A stretch of 52,052 nt of DNA from Fimbriimonas ginsengisoli (GCA_016179045.1 JACOSL010000038.1:1-52052); one strand, 5' to 3'; positions 8,440 through 16,997 are shown, counted from the stretch's first letter. Notes: generated by a model from the sequence alone, not told the origin. Made by a program: numbers and translations.

Positions 8440-9744
8440 ATGGCAGCATCGAGCGGGGCGTACACCGACATGGGCTATGACTCGCGCTCTCGCACCACGA
8501 GCGTGACCCACAGGAACTCGTCGGCGGGGGTGATCTCGAGCGAGAGCTACGTTTACGACGCCGCCTCGAACCTCACGAGCAAGACGGTGGATTGGGCCAC
8601 GACCACATATGGTTACGACGCGATAGACCAGCTCACCTCTGAAACCGCTCCCACCTTCACCGCAACCTACACCTACGACGCCAACGGCAACCGCGCGAGC
8701 AAGACGCAGGGCGGGGTTACCGACACCTACACGGTGGACTCGGGCGACAAGCTGACCTCGACCTCGACCAAGAGCTACACCTACGATGCGGCCGGGCGCA
8801 CGACAGGGGTGACTTCGGGCGGCCAGACCACCACCGTCGCCTACGACTACGAAGACCGCATAACCTCGATAACCTATCCCAGCACCGCCACCAACACCTT
8901 CACCTACAACGGCCTCGACACAAGGGTGGGCAAGGTTGACTCGGCGGGCACCAAGACCTAAAAGGGCGACGGCGCGGGCGTCACCGATCCGGTGCTCGCA
9001 GACGGCGCCGCCAACTACACGCCCGGCGTGAGCGAGCGGCGAAGCGGCGCCAGCAAGTTCTACCACTCCGACCGGATGGGCACCGACTCGCGGCTCACCG
9101 ACTCGACCCAGGCCACGACCGACACGAAGACCTACGACGCGTTCGGGATGCTCGTGGCAAGCACAGGCTCGACCCCGACCCCATTCGGCTACGCAGGCGC
9201 CTTTGGCTACCAGGAGGACCCTGACTCGGGGCTGAAGCTCCTCGGCCACCGCTACTACGACCCCAGCACGGGGCGATTCTTGACGCGGGATCGGGCGAAG
9301 GATGGTCGTAATTGGTACAACTACTGCGCCGGTCGGCCGACGAAGGCGATAGACCGCGATGGTCGCTATTGGTGTGTGTGGTATTGGTATTTCGGCCGGG
9401 GAAAGGAGAGAGAGAGCGATGGAGGCCCGGTGCACCTGCCTGGCTTTCCCGATGAAGGTGAGTTTTTCGCAAAGTTCATCGGCAAGATCGCCCTTGGAGA
9501 GGCGGCTAAGAAACTTGGAGTAAGTGGTGTAGGCACAGTCGGAGGAGTTGGCATTACGCTGGCCGATGGTGTAAAGACGCTCGGCAAAGGCCTGGTTGTC
9601 ATTCACTACTATAGAGACCGCATCAGGGACGCAGGGAAGGGAGATGATTCAGCGATAACTGGAATAGACTACGACCCGTTTCACCCTAAGCACGTTACTG
9701 AGCCGGACAATCCTGCGTACGATAAGGACGGCATACCGAAGTGA
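8440..9744 (+). pseudogene. Orphan RHS module 5, nonsense codon in the core, unknown tip
   Basis: The ATG at 8440 begins MAASSGAYTD, as in module 2, and the upstream bases GGCTGAGTAAGATGG are shared with it. The frame runs through the core but stops at TAA 8959-8961, where the sibling modules have TAC (Tyr of KTYKRDG). The next codons resume the same frame to 9744, so the only break is this point change, with an Arg-to-Gly change two codons later. The tip follows NWYNYCAGRP..DRDG. It is about 125 residues with Trp/Tyr-rich, Gly-rich and PFHPKH segments and no recognised catalytic motif. The tip itself is open and could be activated by recombination downstream of 8961. Confidence 0.75.
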
Positions 9745-9756
9745 GCAGAGTGCCTC

Positions 9757-10323
9757 ATGGTAGTTGCAATGCATAGAAGGCTGGTGTTGATAGTTGCCGC
9801 TACCTCGCTCATGGCTCTTGTCCTTGCCTGTCAGCGCGAACGCCGTGCGCTGAGGATCGCAGAAGCGGGCGATCTATCTTTCGTATACGATCCGAGGAAG
9901 GAAGAGCTCCAGAGCTCAAAAGCGCAAGACGACCGCCGTAGATGGATCGTTTGGCGGAGTGACCCAACCTACGGAATTCTGATGGGTGAGGTGCAGCCGG
10001 TACCGGAGACCGATTTGACCGCGTACCTTGAAGCTAGATTGCGTGAGTTCATAGCCTCGCGTGATCATGCAGCAGACCTCGTTGTGCTCTCGAAGGCATC
10101 CTGGACGATCGTCGGTAATAACAAACTGTATGCGTTCCGCGCAACCCGCTCAGCAAACCCCACCGTGCTTATCTACGGCTATCTCACCAACGGTACTTCG
10201 AGGCTTAGCCTTCGCGTAGCGTTGCCCCCTCCCGGGTCCTTCACTGCGGGCGAACCTGGCGTCGCTGGAGACCTTTACGACCTGGTTGCCTCAATGACGA
10301 TAAGGGACTCCGTCCGGCGGTAG
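9757..10323 (+). CDS. Lipoprotein, candidate immunity protein of RHS module 5
   Basis: The protein has 188 residues and begins 12 bases after the tip stop, with AGCAGAG upstream of the ATG. A second ATG at 9769 is possible. The signal LVLIVAATSLMALVLAC has a lipobox (VLAC). The mature part is mixed alpha/beta in appearance, with FVYDPRKEEL, LYAFRATRSANP and a C-terminal TIRDSVRR, and has no family I recognise. It is the last gene of the RHS array, and its position makes an immunity role the best guess. It is not obviously similar to the other immunity candidates. Confidence 0.6.
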   Translation: MVVAMHRRLVLIVAATSLMALVLACQRERRALRIAEAGDLSFVYDPRKEELQSSKAQDDRRRWIVWRSDPTYGILMGEVQPVPETDLTAYLEARLREFIASRDHAADLVVLSKASWTIVGNNKLYAFRATRSANPTVLIYGYLTNGTSRLSLRVALPPPGSFTAGEPGVAGDLYDLVASMTIRDSVRR

Positions 10324-10397
10324 TCTTGCGCCAGACGTGCAGAACCCGCTGGCCTTCAAACTGGGCGGCAAGACGCGTCGGGCGGGGATCGTGACCT

Positions 10398-10658
10398 TTG
10401 GGCAATAGACAGCCGCCCTTAGTTCGCTGGTTGCATGTCATCGTATTCGGCGGCGTGGCCGTCGCTATTTGGGGCTGGCCAGGGCTGCAAGCTGCCGTGA
10501 CAATGAAGTTCCACGGCATATTTCCTCTCGACGAGGGCTCCTCGCCGAGAGTAGATGTCGAGGGCTGGCGGGCTGTTGTTTACGGGCTGGCCAACGTCGT
10601 TGGGGTTGCGCTGTTGATACGCGGAATGATCTGGCTCTGGTGTCGCCGCAAGGAGTAG
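10398..10658 (+). CDS. Small protein with two membrane segments, unknown
   Basis: This is an 86-residue frame starting at TTG (10398); no in-frame ATG lies before the first hydrophobic segment. There are two predicted membrane helices, LHVIVFGGVAVAIWGW (residues about 12-27) and VVYGLANVVGVALLIRGMIWLW (about 60-81), with a short loop between and a basic RRKE end. No family is recognised. It sits between the RHS array and the E2 gene, flanked by a 13-base direct repeat (10358-10370 and 10699-10711). The TTG start and small size keep confidence moderate. Confidence 0.45.
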   Translation: MGNRQPPLVRWLHVIVFGGVAVAIWGWPGLQAAVTMKFHGIFPLDEGSSPRVDVEGWRAVVYGLANVVGVALLIRGMIWLWCRRKE

Positions 10659-10710
10659 CCGGCGCCACCTCGAGCCGCAATGAGCCCTGATCGTAAGTAA
10701 ACTGGGCGGC

Positions 10711-11973
10711 ATGGCCATCGAGATCCTCATGCCCGAACTGGGGGAGTCGGTCCACGAGGGGACGGTCAGCCGCTGGCTGAAGAAGGAGGGCGACTTCGTC
10801 AAGGAGGACGAGCCGGTGGTGGAGATCATGACCGACAAGGTCAACACAGAATTGCCATCGCCCGCCACCGGCGTGCTCGCCAAGATTCTCATCCAAGAGG
10901 GCGACTCGGTGGAGGTGTTCCACGCGATGGGCATCATCGAGGAGCAAGGCGCGGCAACCGCATCGACGCCCGCCGCCAAAGATGGCCCGAAGGCGGAACC
11001 GGCCAAACCTGCCGCAGCGGCGCCCGCCAAGGCCGAAATGCCCGCCCCTCCCAGCCCCAACGGAGGCGAACGCCGCTGGTACACGCCGGTGGTGAAAGCC
11101 ATCGCCAAACAACATTCGGTGTCAGAGAAGGAGCTCGCGGCGATCGTGGGCAGCGGGCAGGGGGGAAGGGTCACGAAAAAGGACCTGGAGGCGTTCCTCG
11201 CGAGCGGGCGAGGCGCCGTGGTCGCCGCGCCCAAGCTCGAGCCGAAGCCAGTTCCGCCCACCGTCGCGGGGCCGGATCAAGAGCTCGTCCCGATGGTCGG
11301 CATCCGCAAGATGATCGCGGAGGCGATGGTGCGCAGCGCGGCGGTGCCCACCGTCTCGACCGTACAGCGGGTGGACGTCAGCGCGATGGTCGCCTTCCGC
11401 GAGCACAACAAGGAGAGCTTCCAGGAGCAATACGGCGTGAAGCTCACTTACACGCCGTTCTTCGTCAAGGCGCTCAGCGACAGCCTGATCGAGTTTCCGC
11501 TTCTAAACGCCTCGCTCCAGCCCTACGGCCAAGTGCTGATGAACCGGGCGGTGCACATCGGGGTGGCGGTTTCGCTCGGCGAGAAGGGCGACCAAGGCCT
11601 CATCGTGCCCGTCATCCGCGATTGCCACAAGAAGACGCTCATCGACCTGGCGAAGGACCTCGAGGCGATGGCCCGCAAGGCGCGCGGCAACCAGCTTCAG
11701 GTGGCCGACGTGCAAGGCGGCACGTTCACCCTCACGAATCCGGGCAGCTACGGCGCGCTCTTCGGCACTCCCATGATCAACGCGCCCCAGGCGGGCATTT
11801 TGGGCACCTACGGGATCAACAAGGAGCCGGTGATCGTGGAGGACATGATCGCGATTCGCTCGATCATGCACATCGTGCTCACGTACGACCACCGCCTGGT
11901 GGACGGGCTGCTTGCGGGCAGGTTCCTCTCTTCGCTCCGCGACCGGCTGCAGCAGTTTGATTTCTTTAAGTAG
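10711..11973 (+). CDS. 2-oxoacid dehydrogenase E2 component (dihydrolipoyl acyltransferase)
   Basis: The E2 core of a 2-oxoacid dehydrogenase complex, which moves an acyl group from lipoamide to CoA in the cytoplasm. Residues 1-78 are one lipoyl domain with the modified lysine in DKV (Lys43). A linker of Ala/Pro/Lys follows, then the E3/E1-binding domain (about 121-165, with RVTKKDLEAFL), then the catalytic domain (about 190-420) with YDHRLVDG (His394, Asp398). The 420-residue length is normal. No E1 or E3 genes are adjacent, so the substrate (pyruvate, 2-oxoglutarate or branched-chain oxoacids) cannot be told. A liv transport operon lies 2 kb away, which weakly favours the branched-chain type. 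Confidence 0.92.
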   Translation: MAIEILMPELGESVHEGTVSRWLKKEGDFVKEDEPVVEIMTDKVNTELPSPATGVLAKILIQEGDSVEVFHAMGIIEEQGAATASTPAAKDGPKAEPAKPAAAAPAKAEMPAPPSPNGGERRWYTPVVKAIAKQHSVSEKELAAIVGSGQGGRVTKKDLEAFLASGRGAVVAAPKLEPKPVPPTVAGPDQELVPMVGIRKMIAEAMVRSAAVPTVSTVQRVDVSAMVAFREHNKESFQEQYGVKLTYTPFFVKALSDSLIEFPLLNASLQPYGQVLMNRAVHIGVAVSLGEKGDQGLIVPVIRDCHKKTLIDLAKDLEAMARKARGNQLQVADVQGGTFTLTNPGSYGALFGTPMINAPQAGILGTYGINKEPVIVEDMIAIRSIMHIVLTYDHRLVDGLLAGRFLSSLRDRLQQFDFFK

Positions 11974-12016
11974 GGGAGCTTTGCGGTTGCTTTGCCTGGC
12001 TGTGCATGGCGCGGAT

Positions 12017-12041
12017 GCCTCCAGACTCTCAGTCTGGAGGC
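12017..12041. repeat. Palindromic intergenic repeat, family 1 (GCCTCCAGACT..AGTCTGGAGGC)
   Basis: A perfect 11-base stem with a CTC loop, preceded by AT and followed by TA. The same stem with another loop (TGC) occurs at 50675-50699. It lies in the 209-base gap between the E2 gene and the converging GNAT gene. It may act in transcription termination. Confidence 0.75.
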
Positions 12042-12109
12042 TAACGTATGCAATGCGAGCAGGAGCCAAAACGCCCTTGCCGCAGTGCCGGTCGACGTAC
12101 CGACGGAAA

Positions 12110-12134
12110 GCCTCGGTAGATTGTCTACCGAGGC
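12110..12134. repeat. Palindromic intergenic repeat, family 1 (GCCTCGGTAGA..TCTACCGAGGC)
   Basis: A perfect 11-base stem with a TTG loop. The outer GCCTC/GAGGC matches the other copies while the inner six pairs are different but still paired. It sits close to the 3' ends of two converging genes. Confidence 0.65.
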
Positions 12135-12182
12135 ATGAGCGCATCACAAGCAACGCAAAGCCACCGCAGAGCCTTCGCAAAG

Positions 12183-12659
12183 CTACTGCGCCAGCGTCCG
12201 CTCGAAGTAAACGATTTCGAGCCCCGAATCCGGGCCGTAGGGCGGGATCTCGGCAAAGCCGAGGTCCTTGTAGAGCGCGATGGCGGTTGTAAGTTTCCTG
12301 AGCGTATCGAGCCGGCAGGTCGTGTAGCCGATGTCTCGCCCCTCGTCGAGCAATCGCTCCGAAATCGCGCGACCATGCCCCCTGGCCCTAAAGGCCGGGC
12401 GCACGTAGATGCGTTTCAGTTCGCAAACGCCAGGCTCGAGGCCTCGAAGTGCCCCACACCCGGCCAATTCGTCTCCCTCATAAGCCAGAAGCAAGCGTCC
12501 GCTGGGCGGCGTGTAGCGCCCTGGCAGGCTCGCCAACTCGTGCTCGAACGATTGAAAACACAGGTCGATGTCCAGCTCCCGCTCGTACTCGAGGAACAGC
12601 TCTCGGGCAAGGTCGATGCTCGCCTCATCGCCGGGAAGAACCGCGCGGAAGGTCAGCAC
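12183..12659 (-). CDS. GNAT family N-acetyltransferase
   Basis: A small cytoplasmic acetyltransferase of 158 residues. The GTG start at 12659 overlaps the stop of the upstream PhzF gene, so the two form an operon. The acetyl-CoA site is visible as the VRPAFRARGHGRAISERLL segment (Q/RxxGxG/A type, about residues 82-100), preceded by a CELKRIYV strand and followed by LYKDLGFAEIPPY, typical for motif B. The order and length fit the GNAT fold. The substrate is unknown. Confidence 0.85.
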   Translation of the reverse strand: MLTFRAVLPGDEASIDLARELFLEYERELDIDLCFQSFEHELASLPGRYTPPSGRLLLAYEGDELAGCGALRGLEPGVCELKRIYVRPAFRARGHGRAISERLLDEGRDIGYTTCRLDTLRKLTTAIALYKDLGFAEIPPYGPDSGLEIVYFERTLAQ

Positions 12660-13441
12660 CGAAGCGACCCCTCCAGCACCGTCACCGCATGCCCGCCAAG
12701 CTCGACGCGGTCGCCGCGAACCGCCACCTCGACGACCCCGCCTCGGCGCGAGGCCTGGTAGCCGGTGAGACGGTCGCGGCCCAGCTTTTCCGACCAATAG
12801 GGGCCGAGCGCGCAGTGTGCCGAGCCGGTCACCGGGTCTTCGGCGATGCCCGAGCCCGGCGCGAAGAAGCGGGAGACGAAGTCCTCCCGTGCGCCGCGCG
12901 CGGTCACGATGCAGCCGCGCGCGGGGATGCGGCCCAGCGCCGCGACGTCGGGGGCAAGCGCCCGCACTTCCGCTTCGGTCGCCAGTTCCGCAAAGAGGTC
13001 CATGCCGTTGCGGCCGAACCAGATCGTCGTCGCCCCGAGCGCCTCCTTCAGTCCGGCAGGAACAGGTGCAGCGGAAACCGGCTTGGCAGGGAAGTCCATC
13101 CGGATCCAGCCACCGTCGAGCCGGCAAACCAGGCGGCCGCTCTTCGTATCGAGTTCGGCAGGCTGGTCGTGCCGGAGCCGGCCGCTCTCCCACAGCACAT
13201 GCGCGGAAGCGAGCGTTGCGTGCCCGCAAAGATCGACCTCGACGCTCGGCGTGAACCACCGCAGATGCCATGCGCCGCCTGCCTGGGCGAGTAGAAAGGC
13301 GGTCTCGCTGAGGTTCATTTCGGCAGCGACGCGCTGCATCCATTCGGGGTCGGCAGGCTCGGCAAGGACGCATACGGCGGCGGGATTGCCCCCAAACGGC
13401 TCGGAGGCGAAAGCATCCACGACGGTAATCGGCAGCGGCAT
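12653..13441 (-). CDS. PhzF family isomerase/epimerase-like protein
   Basis: A 262-residue protein of the PhzF (diaminopimelate epimerase-like) fold. It has the family signatures GNPAAVC, the catalytic glutamate in NLSETAF (Glu46), a GHATLASAH loop, and EDPVTGSAHCALGPYW in the second half. Length is normal. Most members have no known substrate and no phenazine genes are nearby, so no role is assigned. It is the first gene of a two-gene operon with the GNAT protein. Confidence 0.9.
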   Translation of the reverse strand: MPLPITVVDAFASEPFGGNPAAVCVLAEPADPEWMQRVAAEMNLSETAFLLAQAGGAWHLRWFTPSVEVDLCGHATLASAHVLWESGRLRHDQPAELDTKSGRLVCRLDGGWIRMDFPAKPVSAAPVPAGLKEALGATTIWFGRNGMDLFAELATEAEVRALAPDVAALGRIPARGCIVTARGAREDFVSRFFAPGSGIAEDPVTGSAHCALGPYWSEKLGRDRLTGYQASRRGGVVEVAVRGDRVELGGHAVTVLEGSLRC

Positions 13442-13553
13442 GGTCCCAGGTTACCGAGACGCGCTTAGCCAGCCTGGGACGTTGCAATTCCGCCCGGCCG
13501 AGCGCTACTCTAAATCAGTTGCGCACCGAGCGTGCGAAGAAGAGGAGATTCTC

Positions 13554-13847
13554 ATGTACGTGGTGGTTTCAAAGTGGGAGACGCTTCCGGGCAAAGAAGA
13601 CCAGTTTCGCGAGGCCGGCCGCAAGGCGCGGAACGCGATGCGAGGGACGCCGGGGGTCGAATCGGTTCAATCGCTAGTTACCGAGGATGGGGCCGCGCTC
13701 GCGATCATCGGCTACAAGGACCGGTCGACCTATGACAAGATCGTGAACGATCCCAACGGCCCGTTTGCGAAGACGGCGCAAGAGCTGCAGATCGAGCAGT
13801 TCGGCCGATGGGCCTGGTCGGAGCGCGGCGAGCCCGTCGCCGACTAG
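13554..13847 (+). CDS. Antibiotic biosynthesis monooxygenase (ABM)-like small protein
   Basis: A 97-residue ferredoxin-like-fold protein (dimeric alpha/beta barrel). It begins MYVVVSKWETLPGKEDQF, which matches the first strand and helix of ABM/YgiN proteins, then has GVESVQSLVTEDGAALAIIGYKD and a C-terminal helix and strand. GAGGAGATT upstream of the ATG is a good ribosome site. Members include cofactor-free quinone oxygenases and many of unknown function. The 3' end overlaps the converging livG by four bases. Confidence 0.75.
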   Translation: MYVVVSKWETLPGKEDQFREAGRKARNAMRGTPGVESVQSLVTEDGAALAIIGYKDRSTYDKIVNDPNGPFAKTAQELQIEQFGRWAWSERGEPVAD

Positions 13848-14608
13848 ACCGCTTCGCCGAGGTAAGCCTGGATCACGCCCGGGTCGTTCCGGATTTTCTC
13901 CGGCGGCCCGAAGGCGATCTCTTCGCCGTGATCGAGCACGAATATCTTCTCGCATAGGTTCATTACGAACCTCATGTCGTGCTCGATCAGCAGAATCGTC
14001 TTGCCGAAGTCGTCGCGCAGGCGGCGCACGGTTCTGAGCAGGTCTTCCGACTCTTGCGGGTTCATGCCCGCCGCCGGCTCGTCGAGGAGCAGGAGTTCGG
14101 GCTGGGTGGCCATGGCGCGGGCGATTTCTAGGCGCCGCTGCTTGCCGTAAGGAAGGTCGGCGCTTCGAACGTCGGCCACGTCCTCCAGGTCGAGGATGCG
14201 AATCAAGTCCATCGCCTCCGCGCGAAGCCGGTCGGTCTCGGCGATCGCGCTCGGAAGGTAGATGAGCGCGCTCGCAAGGCCCGTCCGATGCCGCAGAAAG
14301 CCACCCACAACCACGTTTTCGAGCACGGAGAGAGCAGGGAAGAGGCGGATGTTTTGGAAGGTGCGGGCGATCCCCAGGGCGGCAACCCGATTGGGCGGGG
14401 TGCCCGTGATCTGCTTGCCTTTGAAGTACACCGATCCGGACGTGGGCCGGTAAACGCCGGTGATCATATTGAAGCAGGTGGTCTTGCCCGCGCCGTTGGG
14501 GCCGATGAGGCCGAACAGGTCGCCCTTTTCGATCGCGAAGGTCGCCTCGGATACCGCGACGAGCCCGCCAAAGTGGATCGTGCCCTTGCGCATCTCGAGC
14601 AGGCTCAT
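13844..14608 (-). CDS. livG: Branched-chain amino-acid ABC transporter ATP-binding protein LivG
   Basis: A HAAT-family ATPase of 254 residues that powers import across the inner membrane. Walker A is GPNGAGKTT (36-44), the signature is PYGKQRRLEIARA (about 150) in place of the usual SGGQ-type motif, as is normal for LivG, and Walker B is LLLLDEPAAGMN. The start ATG overlaps the livM stop (ATGA). The C-terminus has the FGPPEKIRNDPGVIQAYLG segment typical of LivG. The second ATPase, LivF, is not found next to it. Confidence 0.95.
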   Translation of the reverse strand: MSLLEMRKGTIHFGGLVAVSEATFAIEKGDLFGLIGPNGAGKTTCFNMITGVYRPTSGSVYFKGKQITGTPPNRVAALGIARTFQNIRLFPALSVLENVVVGGFLRHRTGLASALIYLPSAIAETDRLRAEAMDLIRILDLEDVADVRSADLPYGKQRRLEIARAMATQPELLLLDEPAAGMNPQESEDLLRTVRRLRDDFGKTILLIEHDMRFVMNLCEKIFVLDHGEEIAFGPPEKIRNDPGVIQAYLGEAV

Positions 14609-15819
14609 GCGGGGGTCACCGCCTTGGCGGGCGCCTTGATCCCGAGGATTTTGCCGATGAACGCCCAGCTAAGTTCGTGGTGGGCGAGCATGCCTTGCGG
14701 GCGGAGGAGCATCACGATGATGAGCGTCACTGCGAAAATCACCATGCGCAGCTGCCCCGCCTCGATCTTCAGCTCGCGAAGGTACGGAATGAAGAGCAAC
14801 CCCCACTGGATCACGATCTTCCCGATGAGGGTGGCGCCCACGATCCCGGCGACACCCAAAGCTCGTGACCGGGGCGTGCCGCGAGCTTGGTCGAGGAGCC
14901 GCCGGATGATGCCGGCCGCAATGATCGTGGCAAACAACGCGGCCGCGACCGAGGCGCCGGTGACTGCCAGTGTGCCGCCCTCAGGCCCTTTCAGGCCGCG
15001 TAGATACTCGGGCAGATACGAGAGAAAGGCGGCGGAGATCACCGAGCCGGTGATCGAGCCTGAGCCGCCCAGCACCACCATCGTGAGGATGATGAAGGAC
15101 ACGTCCATCGCGAAGGTCGCGGGGGTGATGAAGCCTTCGAAGTGGGCGAGCAGCGCTCCCGCCGCGCCCGCGAACGCGGAGCCGAGCATGAAGGCGGTGA
15201 CCTTCACCCTCGTAACGTTCACCCCCATCGCGCCCGCCGCGATCTCGTCTTCGCGCACGGCCAAGAACTGGAGCCCGTGCGCGCTGCTGACCAAGTTCCG
15301 ACAGACTGCGATACACGAAACAGCCAGCAGCCAGATGAGCCAGATGTGGAGGAACTTGGGCTGCACGTTCATTCCGTAAGGGCCGCCGAACGCGTCCACG
15401 TTCTGCACGATGATGCGGATGATCTCGCCAAAGCCCATCGTGACGATCGCTAGATAGTCGCCGCGCAGGCGCAAAGAAGGCAAGCCCACGACCAGACCCG
15501 CGCCTGCCGCCGCGGCCGCGCCCGCCGCCATCATGACCAAGAGCCACAGCAAGCCGTGGACGGGCGATCCATCGTAGAAGCGAACGCTGAGAAATCCGCC
15601 GCAGTAGGCGCCAACTTGATAGAACGCGGCATGGCCGATGGAGAACTGACCCGTGATCCCGTTGATCAGATTGAGGCTAACCGACAGTGTCACGTAAAGC
15701 CCGGCTAGCGCGACCAGCCGTTGGGTGTAGTCGTTTTGCGAGTGGGCGAACACATCGATCGCAAAGCAAAGCCCGAGCGCGGCGGCGATGCTCAGCAGGC
15801 GGCCAAGGACGAACTTCAA
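14605..15819 (-). CDS. livM: Branched-chain amino-acid ABC transporter permease LivM
   Basis: An inner-membrane permease of 404 residues with about ten hydrophobic segments. The LivM signature GQFSIGHAAFYQVGAY (about 61-76) and the EAA-like region FLAVREDEIAAGAMGVNVTRVK are clear. The TTG start at 15819 overlaps the livH stop (TTGA), because no ATG fits and the protein aligns from KFVLGRLL. The C-terminus (HHELSWAFIGKILGI) has an extra tail after the last helix. It pairs with LivH to form the channel. Confidence 0.93.
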   Translation of the reverse strand: MKFVLGRLLSIAAALGLCFAIDVFAHSQNDYTQRLVALAGLYVTLSVSLNLINGITGQFSIGHAAFYQVGAYCGGFLSVRFYDGSPVHGLLWLLVMMAAGAAAAAGAGLVVGLPSLRLRGDYLAIVTMGFGEIIRIIVQNVDAFGGPYGMNVQPKFLHIWLIWLLAVSCIAVCRNLVSSAHGLQFLAVREDEIAAGAMGVNVTRVKVTAFMLGSAFAGAAGALLAHFEGFITPATFAMDVSFIILTMVVLGGSGSITGSVISAAFLSYLPEYLRGLKGPEGGTLAVTGASVAAALFATIIAAGIIRRLLDQARGTPRSRALGVAGIVGATLIGKIVIQWGLLFIPYLRELKIEAGQLRMVIFAVTLIIVMLLRPQGMLAHHELSWAFIGKILGIKAPAKAVTPA

Positions 15820-16997
15820 ATCTTCTCCATGGTCGCTGAGCCGAGCAGACCCCCGGGTCGAAAGAGCAGGACGAGGATGAGCACCACGAATGCGATCGCG
15901 TCGCGATACGACGAGTAGCCGGCCCAGACCACCATCTCCTCGACCACACCCATCAGGAGGCCGCCGAGAACCGCGCCCGGGATGTTGCCAATGCCTCCAA
16001 GCACGGCGGCGGTGAAGGCCTTTACGCCCGCCTCCATGCCATAGAACGTGGTGAGGGGCGTGCCGAGGAAGGTGGCGGTCATCATCGCGCCCGCTCCCGC
16101 CATCGACGAACCGAGAACGAACGTGAGCACGACGATGCGGTTGACGTTCACGCCCATGAGGGCGGCCGAATCGAAGTCGTGCGAAACCGCGCGCATGGCA
16201 CGGCCCGCTCGCGTGCGCATCACGAGGTGCCGCAACAAGAGCATCAGGAACACGGCGGTGACGAGCATGACGAGCTGGCCCTTGGGCACGATCACGCTGA
16301 CGCCCGCCGATTCGACCTTGCTCTCGAGGTCCTTGTAGGTTCTCTCCGCCTGCTGGGCCAGATCGCGGGCTTCGATGCCCTTGGGCGACAGGTTGAAGCG
16401 ATCCTCGTGGGTGGCCGCGATGTATTCGTCGAACGTCTTCTGAGCAGCCTCGTAGGGCTGTTTCGCGGCGTCTCTCTGGCGAACGAGTGCGGTCGGCGAG
16501 GGGGTCAGGGAGGCTTGGTAAGTGCCCTTGTAGGGGTTTATTTCGCCCGAGACGTTTGGCTCGGGGCTGATCGGGAGCACGAGCGCCCCACCGAACTGCA
16601 AGAACATCGACACGCCGATCGCTGTGATGAGCGAGGCGATGCGCGCATGCTGGCGCATCGGGCGATAGGCGAAGCGCTCGATGATCACGCCGATCAGCGC
16701 GCAGATCGCCATGCTCGCGAGGAGCAAGATCACGAGGTTGAACGCGCTGGATTGCAGATTGGTCCCGCGCGTTGCCTCGGGGGTGAACCCTAGCCTCCAC
16801 GAGGCGAACAGCGCCACGTACGCGCCCAGCATGTACACCTCGCCGTGGGCGAAGTTGATCAGCTTGAGCACGCCGTAGACCATGGTGTAGCCCAGGGCGA
16901 TCAGGGCGTAGATCGCCCCGAGCATGATTCCGTTGACGACTTGCTGCGGCAGGGTGTGGAAGTCCACCCCCGCCAGCAGCTGAAGGCTAAGCGGCAT
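15816..16997 (-). CDS. livH: Branched-chain amino-acid ABC transporter permease LivH with extra periplasmic/loop insert
   Basis: An inner-membrane permease with the LivH signatures NGIMLGAIYALIALGYTMVYG, INFAHGEVYMLGA and RAGRAMRAVSHDFDSAALMGV. At 393 residues it is about 90 longer than usual LivH. The surplus is a hydrophilic segment at about residues 150-235, rich in Lys, Glu and Ala and probably helical or coiled-coil (RDAAKQPYEAAQKTFDEYI), placed between two membrane helices. Only three bases separate it from livK. An extra domain that contacts the binding protein or envelope is one possibility. Confidence 0.93.
   Translation of the reverse strand: MPLSLQLLAGVDFHTLPQQVVNGIMLGAIYALIALGYTMVYGVLKLINFAHGEVYMLGAYVALFASWRLGFTPEATRGTNLQSSAFNLVILLLASMAICALIGVIIERFAYRPMRQHARIASLITAIGVSMFLQFGGALVLPISPEPNVSGEINPYKGTYQASLTPSPTALVRQRDAAKQPYEAAQKTFDEYIAATHEDRFNLSPKGIEARDLAQQAERTYKDLESKVESAGVSVIVPKGQLVMLVTAVFLMLLLRHLVMRTRAGRAMRAVSHDFDSAALMGVNVNRIVVLTFVLGSSMAGAGAMMTATFLGTPLTTFYGMEAGVKAFTAAVLGGIGNIPGAVLGGLLMGVVEEMVVWAGYSSYRDAIAFVVLILVLLFRPGGLLGSATMEKI

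Larger units (their letters stand above)
1..10323 (+). other. RHS orphan toxin-tip / immunity array
   Basis: Five RHS modules in the same direction, at 1-870, 1896-3354, 4451-5809, 6530-7539 and 8440-9744, share an almost identical core (the segment ending in GHRYYD..TGRFLTRD) and then diverge completely. Each is followed by one or two genes for proteins with signal peptides or lipoboxes. The tips and immunity genes look less GC-rich than the core and the flanking genes. Orphan rhs tips behind a main rhs gene are known from enterobacteria as a reservoir of swappable toxins. That this array works the same way is inference. The start of the main RHS gene lies upstream of the window. Confidence 0.85.

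Noticed and set aside
8317-9606. 429-codon open frame on the minus strand across RHS module 5
   Set aside because: It is antisense to the RHS core, with long Arg/Val/Gly-rich stretches; similar antisense frames occur under every core copy because of its GC-rich codons.
1-10323. Insertion sequence or prophage as cause of the RHS array
   Set aside because: No transposase, integrase, terminal inverted repeats or phage structural genes were seen.
14605-16800. One 731-codon frame spanning livM and beyond
   Set aside because: Only the part from the TTG at 15819 matches LivM; the upstream part is antisense-like noise over livH.
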